Assembly: GCF_026212465.1 (NCBI RefSeq)
Contig: NC_080063.1
Coordinates: 4,574,178 to 4,638,177 of the forward strand
DNA length: 64,000 bases
Direction of reading: 5' to 3'
Source of the DNA: Amaranthus tricolor
Taxonomy: Eukaryota; Streptophyta; Magnoliopsida; Caryophyllales; Amaranthaceae
Below the pieces are notes generated by a model. That model worked only from the letters and a program-made list of their open reading frames with translations. It ran no database searches and was not told the DNA's origin. Made by a program: the position numbers and the translations under genes. Position 1 is the first letter of the stretch. Every line of letters begins with the position of its first letter. Shown one piece after another: positions 42,206 through 54,462 of this stretch.

Positions 42206-43200
42206 CTGTTGGTTTTTAGAATAGTGAAGAAATTTCAAAGGTGAAAAAGTTAGAATGCACTTTTGTTTATGTTGAATATTTAGTGTATAATAATCCTAAG
42301 TATATATTCATCAAGTATTACAAATAGTAGTGGGATAATATGTATTGAAATATAAGGTCTAAAAAGGGGTTCAAAGAATAGGACAAAATGAAATTGAAAA
42401 ACCGAGTCAGCAGGAAAAGCCGACTCGGCTTTAGGTACTGGAAAAGTGGTTTTGTCCAGCAGGTAAAGCCGAGTTGGCTTTCCTGGGATAGAGCAAAAGC
42501 TGACTCGACTTTCTCTTTTGACATGACCGTTGAGTCTTTAAGTTTCCTTTGAGTTAATTGTTGGATTCCTTCACGTATTCCATATTATTTCTGATTTTAC
42601 AAAGGAGTAATTGGGAGGAATAATACTCATGAATACCTTGGTTAATGGTATTGATTGGAGCTCATTAAGGTTGATCATCAATGGATGATTTATTGTGCCA
42701 TGACCCTTAGCTATACTTGAAGTAGTATAAATAGAAACTTGGGGAAGGATGGAAACTACACCAATTTTCTGAATTTCTCATTCTTGCTTTTTCTCTTTCA
42801 CTTGTGTTCTTTCAAGAGAGTTATAAACATTTGTTAGAACTTCCAAAGTTTATAATTTATCAAACACTTGTTGTTAAGTGACATACCCTAAGTACTAAGG
42901 GTGTATTGCGTTGTCTGTATCTTGTTGTGAATTTTCAAGTCAAAATCCAAATACCTTTGTGTGGAAAATATTACAAAAGGAAAGTGATTACACGCCTACA
43001 ACAGTATCAAGTTTTTGGGTAATAGTTGTTGTTACAAAGATAATTTTTAAGTTTATTTTTAGTGTATTTGCTAAGTTTTATTTTAGCCGTCAATAAAGGA
43101 AAATTCCCAGTTGTAATTTATATTTTGCATTATTAGTTTGTAATAGTTTAGTATACATAGACAACGAAATCGGAAAATTCCATAGGAAACAGTATATCTT
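42206..43200 (+). repeat. Possible solitary LTR with TATA box
   Basis: A stretch without coding capacity starts TGTTGGTTTTTAG and has a TATAAATAG box at 42726-42734. A leader-like T/C-rich segment (42775-42830) and AT-rich sequence follow. This layout resembles an LTR with promoter, R and U5 regions, but I cannot fix its 3' edge or a target duplication. The segment 42405-42515 repeats AAGCCGACTCGGCTTT-like words. Confidence 0.35.
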
Positions 43201-43319
43201 CCTTCAACTTGTTCTCACAAATGCGTTTTATGTGTACATAGATTTGATTTAGCTAAGAAAATTCCATCTAGTATAATGTGTGAGAGATGAGTAATGGTAA
43301 TGAGGTTCTGCTAGTGTTA

Positions 43320-43490
43320 TTGCCTGTTGTATTTATGAATACATCGAAATCGAATACCCGGTGTCCGACCCTATTTGCTCAGGTACCCAGATAAATTGGG
43401 CCGAGACATAGGCCGTTGAATAATGTACCCGACTTTTCGGGTATCCGAAATGCCGGATACCCGGTAATGAACATTCCTAGTTCAAGCTAG
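43320..43490. repeat. Remnant of a GGATACCC-array hAT-like family
   Basis: TCGAATACCCGGTGTCCG at the left and GGATACCCGGTAATGAAC with ATTCCTAG at the right flank GGTATCCGAAATGCC. It has the same subterminal-array style as the other hAT-like elements here. Confidence 0.45.
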
Positions 43491-43946
43491 TTATAACTTT
43501 TATGCATAATTATTCATTAAAATTTGAACATAGCGAACATAATGTGGAAAAAATAGCGGATAACTTTATTTGATTGACGTAGATACATTGTACTCTCCGC
43601 TATTCACATCAAATATTTCATTTTGTTTTGCACACTAGTCAATATACTTATTTAATTATTAATAATTCTGACTATGGATATCAAAAAATTCTAAAAAATT
43701 TAGAGCATATAGTAGGGCAAAATAAATATTAAAGTTTAATGTCCAAGGCAAGAACAAAATGAACAAAGCAATCTCTAAACGAGTCGTTGCTCGTTCGAGC
43801 ATTCTGACATTGTAGACCTTTTCTAATCTTGGCATTGGCTCGAGCACCTTTTACAAATACAACTTTTCGCGTAGGAAAGCTTTATTTGGTGAAGTATTGT
43901 ACTATTATGGCGTTGGGTTGTTATTTTATCAGTTATTTTGAATGAC

Positions 43947-44221
43947 ACCAAGGGATGAAAGCTTGCATAGCTACAAATAACTTTATGAATAGAGGTATTA
44001 AGAATAGATATCTATATTCACACTCTAGAATTTCTGAAATAACCAAGGGATGAAAACTTGCATAGTTGCATATATAACTTTATAAATAAAAGAGGTTGCA
44101 TGGAGAATAGATAACCATATTCATACTCCAGATTTTATGAAACCAAGGGATGAAAGCTTACATAGAAGAGGTTGCATGGAGAATAGATATCCATATTCAT
44201 ACTCTAGAATTTCTGAAATTC
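43947..44221. repeat. Three imperfect tandem copies of an 80-100-bp unit
   Basis: Each copy starts ACCAAGGGATGAAAGCTT and ends with ATTCATACTCTAGAATTT or a variant. Copies begin at about 43947, 44041 and 44141. The second has an extra segment, and a repeated GAAGAGGTTGCATGGAGAAT joins copies 2 and 3. Confidence 0.8.
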
Positions 44222-45785
44222 TTTTTGTTTTCCTCTACTCACTTAAACATATAAAGAACTTTATAAACTCTTCATATATATGATTTTAATATCTTTATAA
44301 ACACATTCATTTAGATTATTTACATTGTACCAGGTGATTAATTAATATGAATGATATTATAACATTATAAGTATCCATTGTCATAACTCAAGTACTTTTG
44401 TGAGGAAAATATCACAAAAACAAAGTTTGTAATCGCCTTTAATTGGTTGTTGAGATTTTCAAGCGACTTAAGTGTTGCAACAAATCTTCATGGTGGTGTC
44501 TACTTTGCGTTCATACAAAAAAGTCCATTGCAATACACAAAAGAGTATAAATAAAATCTTAGAAATAATTTATAGTGTATATTGTGATATTATTTTCTTA
44601 AAGAAAACTATTGTTTCTTCCATGAAATTCCGGATGAGAAGATGACGAGTAAATACTTGCATTTGTTGATGATGGGAAGAAATGGGAAACAGAGCTTCAA
44701 ATATGATGGAGAACCATCATTTTTTTCTTTTTCTACTTGTAAATTTTTTTAATTTCCTTTTCTTAAATGAAAATTATGTGTTATAGCAAGTCAATTTTCA
44801 GATAGTAGACAAAAGCCCCTAAAACTAAGATTATTTAGGATTAATCTAAGGTGAAATTAATATAGGAAAATAGATAAAAGTTTGAATTATTGATTATAAT
44901 TTTTAATTGTGATGTTTCCCAAGGTATAACACCAATCACCATATGATAATTTATATCGTACACAGTAACAATAATAGGGCCTATTCGGGTAGCGTAAGGA
45001 CTCGGAAAAAAAAATTTGGTTTGAAGGCAACAAAAAAAGTAGTTGATACGGTCATGAAGGACGAAAGACGAGAAAGCTAACCACAGTGAAGCCAACATGA
45101 TATTCGGAATCTCTAGCACTTATCAGAAGGTGCCGCCAATGCCAAAAAGATCGCGACACACCTAAAGAACAGTTCTCGCACCCATCAACAATGTGCCATC
45201 CCTATTCTCTAAAAGCTTCGTTCATTTCTATCAGCTGAGCAAGCTGCTGTAGAATAGGAGACGAGATCTGATTAACATTATCAGATAATAAGATAATAAA
45301 CTCAGTTAAGTAGTAAAATTTAAGAGATTGGCATAGATCAAAATTCGAATCATAGTGCAAAATCTCAGATGTGGTCTTGGTTACTTCGTTGTAGCAAAAT
45401 CAGATCTTTTTACTGTCAATGCGAATGGTTCTATGGTAATCACGGCCTATATAGCGGTTTTGCAGTTGCAATTTAGTGATGCAGCTGATATTTCGGATTA
45501 AGAAAATCATTTCACTATGGTAATACAATAAACATATTAGTTTGTCAAAGTTCACAAGCAAATTCTTTCATACAAAGCTTGACCTATCAGAATTTTTCAA
45601 ACAATGTATTAAGGGAAAGTTAGATTGTGGAAAATTATTCACAAAGGGAAACTCTCATGATGCCAAAATTGCCCGGAAGAATTTAACCAATGATCTTCCT
45701 CTCCAAAAGGAGCAAAATTCACTGACGGCTCATGGATGTGTCTGGATGAAAGAAAATGGACAGAAAGAAAGGGAAGAGATTAAAA
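44222..45785. other. Gene-free region
   Basis: No gene is recognised. A short perfect palindrome ATGATGGAGAACCATCAT lies near 44703. 45040-45260 has a more balanced base composition and could be old gene debris, but no frame stands out. A small open frame at 45542-45811 has no recognisable motif. Confidence 0.5.
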
Positions 45786-46060
45786 AGAATGAAGAATTCT
45801 TATTTGGTTAACAAAATAGGAGAGAAGGGATTTGGAGGGGAGGGACAACCAAATAGAAGGGAAGGAATTTAGAGGGGAGGGATTTGAAGAGATTAGATGA
45901 ATAATTTTTATTAAGATATCAATCCCTCCAAAGTTGAAAAAATTTTGAGGAAGAACTCTCATCTCTATTCTTTTTCCTTCCTTTCCTCCTAAACAAGAGA
46001 TATTTCCTTTATATTTCTCGTCTCTTCCTTTCCCTTCCCGCATTCGTCTTCCTTTTTTTT
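45786..46060. mobile_element. GGAGGGGA-rich MITE, copy 1
   Basis: The left part has TTATTTGGTTAAC, GAAGGGATTTGGAGGGGAGGG and GGAAGGAATTTAGAGGG. The right part has the inverted counterparts ATCCCTCCAAAG, TTCCTTCCTTTCCTCC and ATATTTCC. A related element lies at 52680-52915. Confidence 0.5.
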
Positions 46061-46399
46061 ATTTTCTCTTCAAAATTATTATCCATGTTAAAATTTAAAG
46101 AGAATAAAGAGAAAGTAGAATGACTAAACCATTAGAGATAAAGTTTTTACTCGATTGTATTTATTACCTCGTATATTTATAAGCAAAATTCTACTGACAA
46201 TTCACCAAATGCATTTACATTGGTACGAAAGCAATTATTGCTTTTTACACTATTTTTAACACTCCCTTTTGAAAGCACTTTAAAAAAACTCAACTGTAAA
46301 AAAGGGTGAAATATTATTGCAATATACATACAAATACAATATGTCTCATTAAAAACCTTGTTAGAAAAAACCCAATGGGATAAAACCTAAATAAAGGAA

Positions 46400-46640
46400 A
46401 AAAGACTGCAATAAGTATGGTTCTATCCCTGATTTCAAAATATATCTCGGAGATAACACAATCCAATTTTGTAACAAGTTGCCCAAACCTCTTTGATGGA
46501 AGGGGCTTGAGAACAAGTCATTTCGCTTGATTGAATTTGTATAAAATCTATTTTTCTATCTTTCTGAAGGTAATGTGCGAAGAAAAGTTTTCGTGTTATG
46601 TGTTTGGTTCTATCTTTTTCATTCGACTATAATTTGTATC
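46400..46640 (-). pseudogene. Copia RNase H C-terminal remnant and adjoining element sequence
   Basis: On the minus strand, with shifts, the reading resembles the end of a copia polyprotein: TFLRTLPSER, KIDFIQIQSS, then PSKRFGQLVTKLDCV. Immediately downstream (46340-46385) lies CCCATTGGGTTTTTTCTAAC followed by AAGGTTTTTAATGAGAC, a word order common just after the RNase H region of plant copia elements. No longer coding. Confidence 0.5.
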
Positions 46641-48330
46641 CTATGACGGAATAATTTCTAAAAGTTTATCCCCGGAACAAAAACAATTTTGTGTCGAGTC
46701 ATCCACAGAAAAGCTTCATAATCGTCTCTGTTAACTAATCTCAGCCACATCCACATTAAATTGAAGCTTAGAAACAATATGTCGATAATATTTAGGCCTT
46801 AGGTATCACAAGAAACAGGAACTGAAGTATGTAAGGAAGTTTTTCCCTAATCTATTTAGACGGAATTACTATAGGGAAAAGAAAAATATTAGCTAGAGGA
46901 AACATGATCACATGGGTCAGCAATCTATGATTAGCTTCATGCTCATGTTGAAATTATGCACCATCCAGTACTGATTCACCTTCGGCTCTAGCTGACCATG
47001 AAAACAACGGCATAGCGGGGCCAAATCTGATTGGTAGCCATGGTGGGATGAGTTCGGGCTAAAACAAAGATTATTTAAGAGCTGTCACAACTCATAAGTA
47101 ACATACGTTGCAAGGACAAAAACGTGGTCGAAGCTTATGGACATAGATTACGAACAATATATTAAATCGTTGAATTTTCCAATAAGAGCATAAGGTAGAG
47201 AGCATACCAAGTTCAGGATATTGTATGAACTCACCTCCAGACTCCAGCTGAAAATAAGAGCAAACTTTTCAGGGCCAAATCTGCTCAAGGATAACTTCTG
47301 TAATTGACCTGGAGCTGCAAACACTTCCCAATACGATTTAATGGTCACATAAGAAACTCGGAGGGACAACAACTCAGTAACACAGACTAACACCCCAAAC
47401 AACACAGAGGCACAGCCAAAGAAAGAATCTCATCTTTCTCTTGTGTTGCAAATTGCAACTGACTTTGTCAGCCTGCTTGAAGCAGCTTATACATTTCCGG
47501 TCTATGAATGCAAGAAAAAAATTACCAATAATCTATAACTGCCAAGAATAGTTGATTTAGACAATAAAATCATGCACACAATCAACAAATCATTATAATC
47601 TTGAACAAGGCTTGGATAAGTTGCAAACATCAAGAACAGTATTAGCATCAGCACCGTGAACTATATAAAAAGCAGTATCAATTCAAACATGAACTGAAAC
47701 TCAAAGCACACTACCAGAGTAAAACAAACAATCCCTTCCATTACCCCAATGAAAGAAAATCAAAGGAGACAATTCACCACAATCTATAAATTCATACATA
47801 ATCTATGCTCACGCTTGAACAAAAATTCAACACTGACCAATGGAAGAAAATCAAAGGAGACAATTCAACATCGTTTATATATTTATGCATAACTTATGCT
47901 AACTCATACTATAGTAAAAATTCAACACCGTTCCATAAAATCATACAAAATTCATCACTAACACGCTATGACAATGATGTTGACCGGTGGCTATGCTTAT
48001 TACTCATTACTACAATTTAATTTAGGTAAGAACTCAGAATGATCATGCAATTCCAAATCATATAAATTCAAACATCTGACTAACTCACTTGACAAATATT
48101 CAACATCGTTTGTAAATTCATAAAAAAATTATACTAACTCGCACTATTAAGCCGGTTCTAAGCCCATTCCGGGTAGCCGACCGCCTAGGGCCCCAGAAAA
48201 AAGGGGCCTTAAGCAAGGGCAGAACTAGTGTAGGGTCAGTTGATCATCACTTAAATTTTGGAAAAAAAATAATAAAATAAGTTAGTTGACTAAGTCGGTA
48301 AAGTAACGGACTTTTAAACTGATGCGTAAC
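46641..48330. other. Region without recognisable genes
   Basis: On the minus strand near 47220-47400 a frame ends CTGGAG before GTGAGTTC, a strong donor, preceded by GTTTGCAGCTCCAG. This could be an exon of the transcription unit that starts at 53.7 kb, but no protein family is recognised. A 45-bp stretch (CAATGGAAGAAAATCAAAGG and neighbours) is repeated near 47750 and 47835. Confidence 0.35.
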
Positions 48331-49352
48331 AAAGGGCGGATTATGGCCTTTGTTATGCAAGGGTAAATGTGTAGCGGAAGCCTTTATTGATTACACACAC
48401 AAAACTACAAAATGACAATGAAAAGATCCCTTCACACACAAGAACAGAGCCAAGAAATCCTTTCTTGGTTTTCTGATGATGTTGGTCAGTGGCTATTTCA
48501 ACGCCCTTCTAACAATGATAAACGTACAATGTCTTTCAGACTATGCACACACGGTTTTCCTTGCAGTGCCAATGATTGTTCCACAATCCTTGAACCCACA
48601 AAGATCAAAGTATACTCTGTATACCTTTGATGAAGTCACCGTCAACTTCGAAAAAGGAAAACAGAAACAACTTTCTGAAATACCTCTATGTATTGAATCA
48701 AATGAAACTGAATGCTTGAACGTTTATTACATGGGGGAAGGCTCTCCTTATATAGAGCACTCAACTACCTTAACGGCTAAAACTAAACACACGTTTAATT
48801 AAAGAACACGTGCTAAATACAAGGCGCTTTAAAAACAGAAACAGAAGACAAAATACTTAAGTACATTTTGATCTGGAGAATCTGTCAGACAGCCCTCCTT
48901 TCACTCAGCCTCTAGGATGCCACGTGGTCTATCAGCGAGATCCTGGGACCTAGATGGTTTGGCCCATGTGCAAAGGTGACATTCCAACCTTGATCAGGGT
49001 CTGGGTGATACGGGTCTGCGCCCACAAGACTCAACAAGGTCTGCTGGTCGACAGAAAATGCTTTGATCTGGGATCTGTTGTCTGTTCCCATTTCCAAGTG
49101 TGTGCTGTTGTTCCTTGTTGTAGTCTTGGTTTCCTTGTTCCCAACATAGTATCTTGAGGTCATGTTTAGTCCTTGGCAAGCATCCTTGACCCAGTTCTGC
49201 TCTTCATGCACCATTAGCGTAGGTGACAAGTTAGGAACACTGTCTTGTACTTGTGAACTATTTGCAAAGTCCTGGTTCCTTGATGCATTTGCATCATAAA
49301 CACAAAGGTGACAGGTTTGAAATCCTTTTAACTCTCTTAATTTACTCCCCAT
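48330..49352 (-). repeat. Possible LTR region with a TATATAAGG box; 146-residue open frame
   Basis: On the minus strand a TATATAAGG box (48746-48754) stands between a 146-codon open frame (49352-48912) and CT-rich leader-like sequence. The frame starts MGSKLRELKGFQTCHLC and matches no family that I recognise. Long open frames in LTR U3 regions occur by chance. The edges and target duplication were not found. Confidence 0.35.
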
Positions 49353-49764
49353 TTCACCTATTTTTTGATTTCAATTTCCCAATTTTCCGATAGTCCCTCC
49401 CGTTCCCCATTTCCGATTTCCTCCTTTCTCCATTACAATACATTTTGTCTTAAATTATTTTTCTTGAATTGGAAAAAAGTTTATCTTGAAGGGTCCCATT
49501 TTGAAAGATATCGCAAAAATAAATGAGGTATCCAAGATCTTTGCTCCGCCCCTGCGCACTATCATCATGATATTGACCAATGACTATCCTTATTCCTTAT
49601 TACTATTATTAGCCCCTCAAGGACAACTAGTTTCTGCATTCCGCAACATGATTGGAATATGTAGTAGTACGTGACTTAACAAGCATTTCAAGACCTTCGG
49701 ATAAATTCAAAAGTAGTACAGACCAAATATATTAACACTTTAATGGTATTTCTCGAGTTACAAG

Positions 49765-52402
49765 TGACACGGCCCGAGATGTTGTCGTATCAGTCCGCGT
49801 CGCCTAGGGCACTCTAGAGGCATCAAGAAGCTTCTAGAACTTTCTTGTATCAACTAGATTAGTGTGGAGAATTGTACATACTTGTGGAGTTATGCAGAAG
49901 CATGTAGAAAAGCTAGGGTAGGGGTTGTCTTACAATTCACTGGAGACAATCATGTAGATTAACATGCAGAACTTCTAGATTCTTGAAGGGCTTGGTCATC
50001 ACCATAAATACCACAAGCTCCCTCATTTGCAACTCACTCAAGTTGTGTACAAAGAATTTACACAATACATAGATTTTCCACAAAAATACTCTTCTTTAAG
50101 CATACTCTTTAGCATCTTTAAGCTAGAGCCTTTAGAGCTCTGCATACTTGGGCACATTTTCAAGGCTAAGCAAGTGAAATTGTAAGTCATTGACACTAGT
50201 GTCAAACGGTTTTCACCAAGTAAATAAGTGAGCCCATGACACGTGGTGTCAAAGCTTCATTTAACATTACACTTTAAAATGTCGAGTCATTCAAGCGATA
50301 CAAACGGCTGGCGAGTCAGTAGTGTAGGGGCATAAGGAGAAGGTCACTGCCCAAGGGACTGTCGTGGGCGACAAGGTCCCTAAGAAGTGAAAGGGGAGAG
50401 ATAAGTTGGTCTCTAGCGATTTAGTAGTTGAAATAGAAAAGAGGTTATTGCAGATTACGGAGCACCAAGAACGTTGGGAAGAGCACACCGACACCGTGAA
50501 GGATATATTCACAGTTTGCATGGAGCAATTCATGGAGGAATTAATAGGGACTCTACAACAGGCATGGAAGGAAATGCTTGGGGCCCTCAACGAAGTGGTG
50601 GACTGGACAACAAAGCTTGCCAAGACAATGCTTCTCTTATCACCACTCTCCAAGGGATCGTCAAAAGTTTGAAGAACAAGCTTGACACAGTAAAGGCAAA
50701 AGTAAAAAGGATTAGGACACGACTTAATGCCAATGAGCCAAGTGGGGTCCCGGATTGGAGCAACTAAAACTTGAACATACAATAGTAGCCGTAAACCGAA
50801 GGACATTGAAAACTTCCACTACGCCATGGAGCGCCACTTTGGGGCAATTAGCTTGGAAGACGACTCGGTAAAGATCTACCAAGCCTTTCTTTATTTATTA
50901 GATAGTTCTTTATCATGGTAGAAGCGATGTCCACACCTATTAGGGACGAGGGCCCAAGTATCACCACATGAGAAGAGTTCAAGGAAGAGTTTAGGAAGCA
51001 ACTCCCGCCCGCGTCACGTAGAGGACGAAGCCCAGGCTAAACTATGTCGCTTGCACCACAAGGAAGAATAGATCCGGGAGCATGTGCGGAAATTTTTTGA
51101 TCTCAAGTTGGAAATCCTAGACCTGTCCCCTAAAGAGGCTCTCTTCTCTTTTATTGATGGATTGAACTGATGGGAAAACTGGAGCTTCAACGACGGGACG
51201 TACAAGACATCAAGACGGCATTACGGGTGGCCGAGTCCCTTATCGAGTACCAGAAGATAGAAGGCTCCAAAGACAAGGACAGGAAGCCATCTTCGGACAA
51301 AAACGGACAACAACCGAGGTCGAGACTTCTCCTAGGAAAAAATCCAAGGGGGACAAGTCAAAGATTTCAGATGGTTTTTTCTTGTGCGAAGGGTCAGCAC
51401 GCAACTGCGAACTGGCACAAAGCTGGCCGCCTTGGCCCAAGAGCTGAGCCAAGAGGAGAAGAAGCTAGTGGCATGTCTACAGCGCTTGGATGCTGTCCAT
51501 ACTAGACCCGAGAAACGAAAGGGACGCTTGTATATGGAGGCCAAATTCAAAGACTGGGCGAGGTGGGGTCAGCTCGACAATGGGGTCGACACAAGCTACC
51601 TGAGCAAAAAGGTCGCTCGTGCACTTCGGATAAGCTGGGGACCAAGCAAGTTTCGTTTCAAGGATGTCATGAACCTGGTAGGGGAAGCCAGGAATGTTCC
51701 GCTCTCTATTGGGACATAGTCGAAGTAAGACCAACTTTACTATCGCACCAATGAACAACTACGAGTTGGAGTTCGAAATGGAGTTTCTAGACCAAGTGAA
51801 GCCACCACTAGTTCTCGGCAAAGACACCATGGTGATTATGCTGGAGGACAGGCCTTGCTTGGTCAAGTTTAAAAGGGAAAGGGAGCTCAGCCCCAATCAA
51901 GTAAAAAACTTCGCCGCCATGGTGTTTGAAGAGGAGCCAGAAAACAAAGTATTAATTCCACCTTTGATCGAGGGTGTCTAGCAGGAGTTCCAAGACGTTA
52001 TGCCCGACGAACTGCCAAAGGAGTTCCCTCCTAGAAGGGAGATCGATAACGAGATTGAGCATATAGAAGGAGCAAAACCTATAGCCAAAGCCTCATACGG
52101 TATGTGCCTTATTGAGCTAGAGGAGCTCAAAGTGCAATTAAAGGACCAGCTGAACGCTAGTTACATCATGCCTCCCTAAGGTGTATTTGTCCACGAATGT
52201 GCGTTGACTATCGAGACTTGAACAAGCTAACCATCACGAACAAGTATACAACTCGCTTATCGCAGACTTATTTGATCGGTTGCAGCAAGCAAAGGTGTTC
52301 TCAAAGCTAGATCTGTGAAAAGGATACTACCAACTAAGGATAACTGCGAGGGACGAGCCAAAAACAGCATGCAACTCTAGGTATGGATCTTATGAATTTT
52401 CA
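49765..52402 (+). mobile_element. 3'-truncated LTR retrotransposon, probably gypsy type
   Basis: A 5' LTR (49765-50241, TGACACGGCC to CCATGACA) is followed by a primer-binding-like TGGTGTCAAAGC at 50244, gag from ATG 50279, a protease region near 51680-51980 and the start of reverse transcriptase to about 52402. No 3' LTR follows, so the element was cut off within RT. Confidence 0.75.
50279..52402 (+). pseudogene. Broken gag-protease-RT of the truncated element
   Basis: Reading is broken by many shifts and stops. Gag segments include a helical part (QITEHQERWEEHTDTVK, 50455-50510) and AQELSQEEKKLVACLQRL (51435-51490). The protease-end region gives YELEFEMEFLDQVKPPLVLGK (51755-51820) and DRPCLVKF, followed by the RT linker DELPKEFPPRREID (52003-52045). 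RT fragments are VDYRDLNKLTITNKYTT (52203-52255, split by a stop), FSKLDL and YYQLRITARDEPKTAC (52325-52372). It ends before the catalytic YVDD region. Confidence 0.75.
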
Positions 52403-52679
52403 ATCTTCATTATCCAACAACTAATAAATTATCAAATTATTCATGAATGCACAATCAAAAACTAGGTCAAACATATAAACTACCAGCAGGTCATGAATGC
52501 ACCAAAAAATTACATATTCCGACCATTGTAAAACCTTAAAAGCACATCGCCTAGAAAAGATTAAATTTTGGTTAGGAAAAACTAACAAAGTGAATCCAAA
52601 TCATAAAGAAAAAATGGTAACCGTTCAATGGAGGAGACTCCTAACTGATATAGTTGTATCTTTTGACTGAGGAAGATTA

Positions 52680-52915
52680 TAATACATAGAACACCAACAC
52701 TGTATTTGGATACAGCTTTGGAAATAAGGGGCTTTGGAGGGAAAGTAAGGGAAGCAGCAGAGGGAATAATTTTTGTCACAAATCTTTTTACTTGGAGATA
52801 TTTGGCTATTAAACAAATTATTGGAGTTAAACCCTTTAAATCCCTCTCCTTAAAAAATTAGTATCCAATAAAAGCTTTCCTTCCCCTCCAATTTCCTCAA
52901 TCCAAACATACTGCA
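52680..52915. mobile_element. GGAGGGGA-rich MITE, copy 2
   Basis: TGTATTTGGATACAGC, GGGGCTTTGGAGGGAAAG at the left and CTTTCCTTCCCCTCCAATTTCC, AATCCAAACATAC at the right are imperfect inverted repeats. It has the same style as 45786-46060. Confidence 0.55.
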
Positions 52916-53279
52916 ATTGTAATCCTATTAAAACCAAATATAACAAACGAATGACAGACTTGGGTACAATAACAATACCAATACGAATCTTATACCCATT
53001 CAGCGAAAAAGCTAACCAAGTCATATATTAAAATAAAAATGAAAAACACATATTGAAACAAATCAATTCAAATACCTTTTCATTAAATTCAAACACAATA
53101 TTTAAAGCGTCGAATTTTAAATCTAAAGATCACCCAATTCACGCATTCAAATCGGCTAAACAGCACAATCATCAAACAAGACACTACGCAAAGATCATAC
53201 CAAAATATTCAGATTCAATAAAAAAAAAAAAGCGTAAAGCTTTCCAATCAAATCAAAAAAATAATTAAATCTTTTAAAA

Positions 53280-53709
53280 TAGGAGCAGTAAACCTATCAA
53301 AAAAACTTCATCCGATGTATACTTTCACGGTAGGCTCGGATTCAATTGATGCAAGGCGGGATCTGGAAATCCAGCGGCTGAGCAGAGGAGATAGAAATCT
53401 CAAAGAACCGTCAAAAAATCTGCCATGGCGGAGGAATACATAACGATTACCAGTTCCCGACCTGCACCAAGCGAATCAGAGACTAGCGTAACAAACTCGA
53501 TCTCTTCTCCCTCTTATCCCCAAATCGCCATACTTAATCTCTCTAGAACCCTAAAAAAGTAGTTTCTCTCTCTAGATATTTGTGGACTTTACTAACTTTG
53601 GTGTTGTCGTGGCTGTTCTGAGGCTATGCCTAATTTCAGCTAATCTAATCTAACTACAAGATTTTTGCGGAGAGAGAAATAGGTATGAGGGTGAGGGGGT
53701 TATTTATAA
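53280..53709 (-). promoter_or_regulatory. Minus-strand TATA promoter and transcribed leader of an unidentified gene
   Basis: TTATAAATA (53701-53709 read on minus) precedes CT-rich, leader-like sequence (CCTATTTCTCTCTCCGC, CTAGAGAGAGAAAC, AGGGTTCTAGAGAGA). Two short reading frames follow, MAIWG and MYSSAMADFLTVL. Candidate donors are TGGTGCAG|GTCGGG and ACTG|GTAATC near 53460. I find no coding exon downstream on this strand that I can assign, so the product may be non-coding or lie in unrecognised exons. Confidence 0.5.
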
Positions 53710-54232
53710 GGGAGACAGACGAGTACGATTTGAACACGTATGCAGATATTTGTGTTACCGTGATAAACGTAAGTCAGTTGTGAAAACCCGCCCGTAGTTG
53801 ACGGTGGTTTAGTTATTAGGGTTTAGTAGGAGTAGGAGAGTAAGAAAAATAGGAGTATTTACTGGAATGTGCTGTTTGGAATTTGGCCCACCATAATTCC
53901 TATCATAAGTCAAAAAGTCGTGTGAACTTGTTATGTTTGGGTGTGCGGTCTATTTCTTGAATTATATCCGAGTTTTTACACTTTGTGTCTATACATTTCT
54001 TTTTAAAAAAAAATATGCTGTGATCTCCCTAATTCATTATATATGTCGATATTCAAAATTCAGTCGATAGAAATACTTAATTTAACCAAAAACTTAACAT
54101 TTTGTTAACCATATAGAAAGTTGGAAGGTTAAGGTCATTACGCGAATTTAAAAAAATATTAGTGAAATAGCCAAAAATTCAGAATCACCACATGAAATTT
54201 TCGTTCTTTTTTGAATTCTTATCTTAACTTAT
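53710..54232. other. Intergenic region upstream of the 53.7-kb promoter
   Basis: No gene is seen. It would contain upstream control sequence for the minus-strand unit, but no specific site can be supported. Confidence 0.5.
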
Positions 54233-54462
54233 GGGTCTGTTTGATAAAATAACTTATATTTTATTCAATTAAAAGGTTGAATGTTCAAACCAGTCAATGT
54301 TAATGTTTGGTAATTAGTTGGTTGAAACAACTTATCGTTATGAATAACCTGTTTTATCATAAGCTGCTCATAGTAGCGGTTTCAAAATCAGCCGGTCAAA
54401 TCAGCCACTGTAATCATTTATCAGCTATTAGTTATTTGCCAAACACCCTATTTGAGTACCAG
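54233..54462 (-). mobile_element. hAT-like MITE, relative of the copy at 0.8 kb
   Basis: The ends GGTCTGTTTGATAAAATAA and TTATTTGCCAAACACCC are imperfect inverted repeats. The reverse complement has GTGGCTGATTTGACCGGC and TGATTTTGAAACCGC in the same order as 781-880 on the plus strand. Confidence 0.65.

Noticed and set aside
51170..51758. Several overlapping frames of 60-110 codons on both strands
   Set aside because: They are pieces and shadows of the frameshifted gag region of the retrotransposon at 49765-52402.
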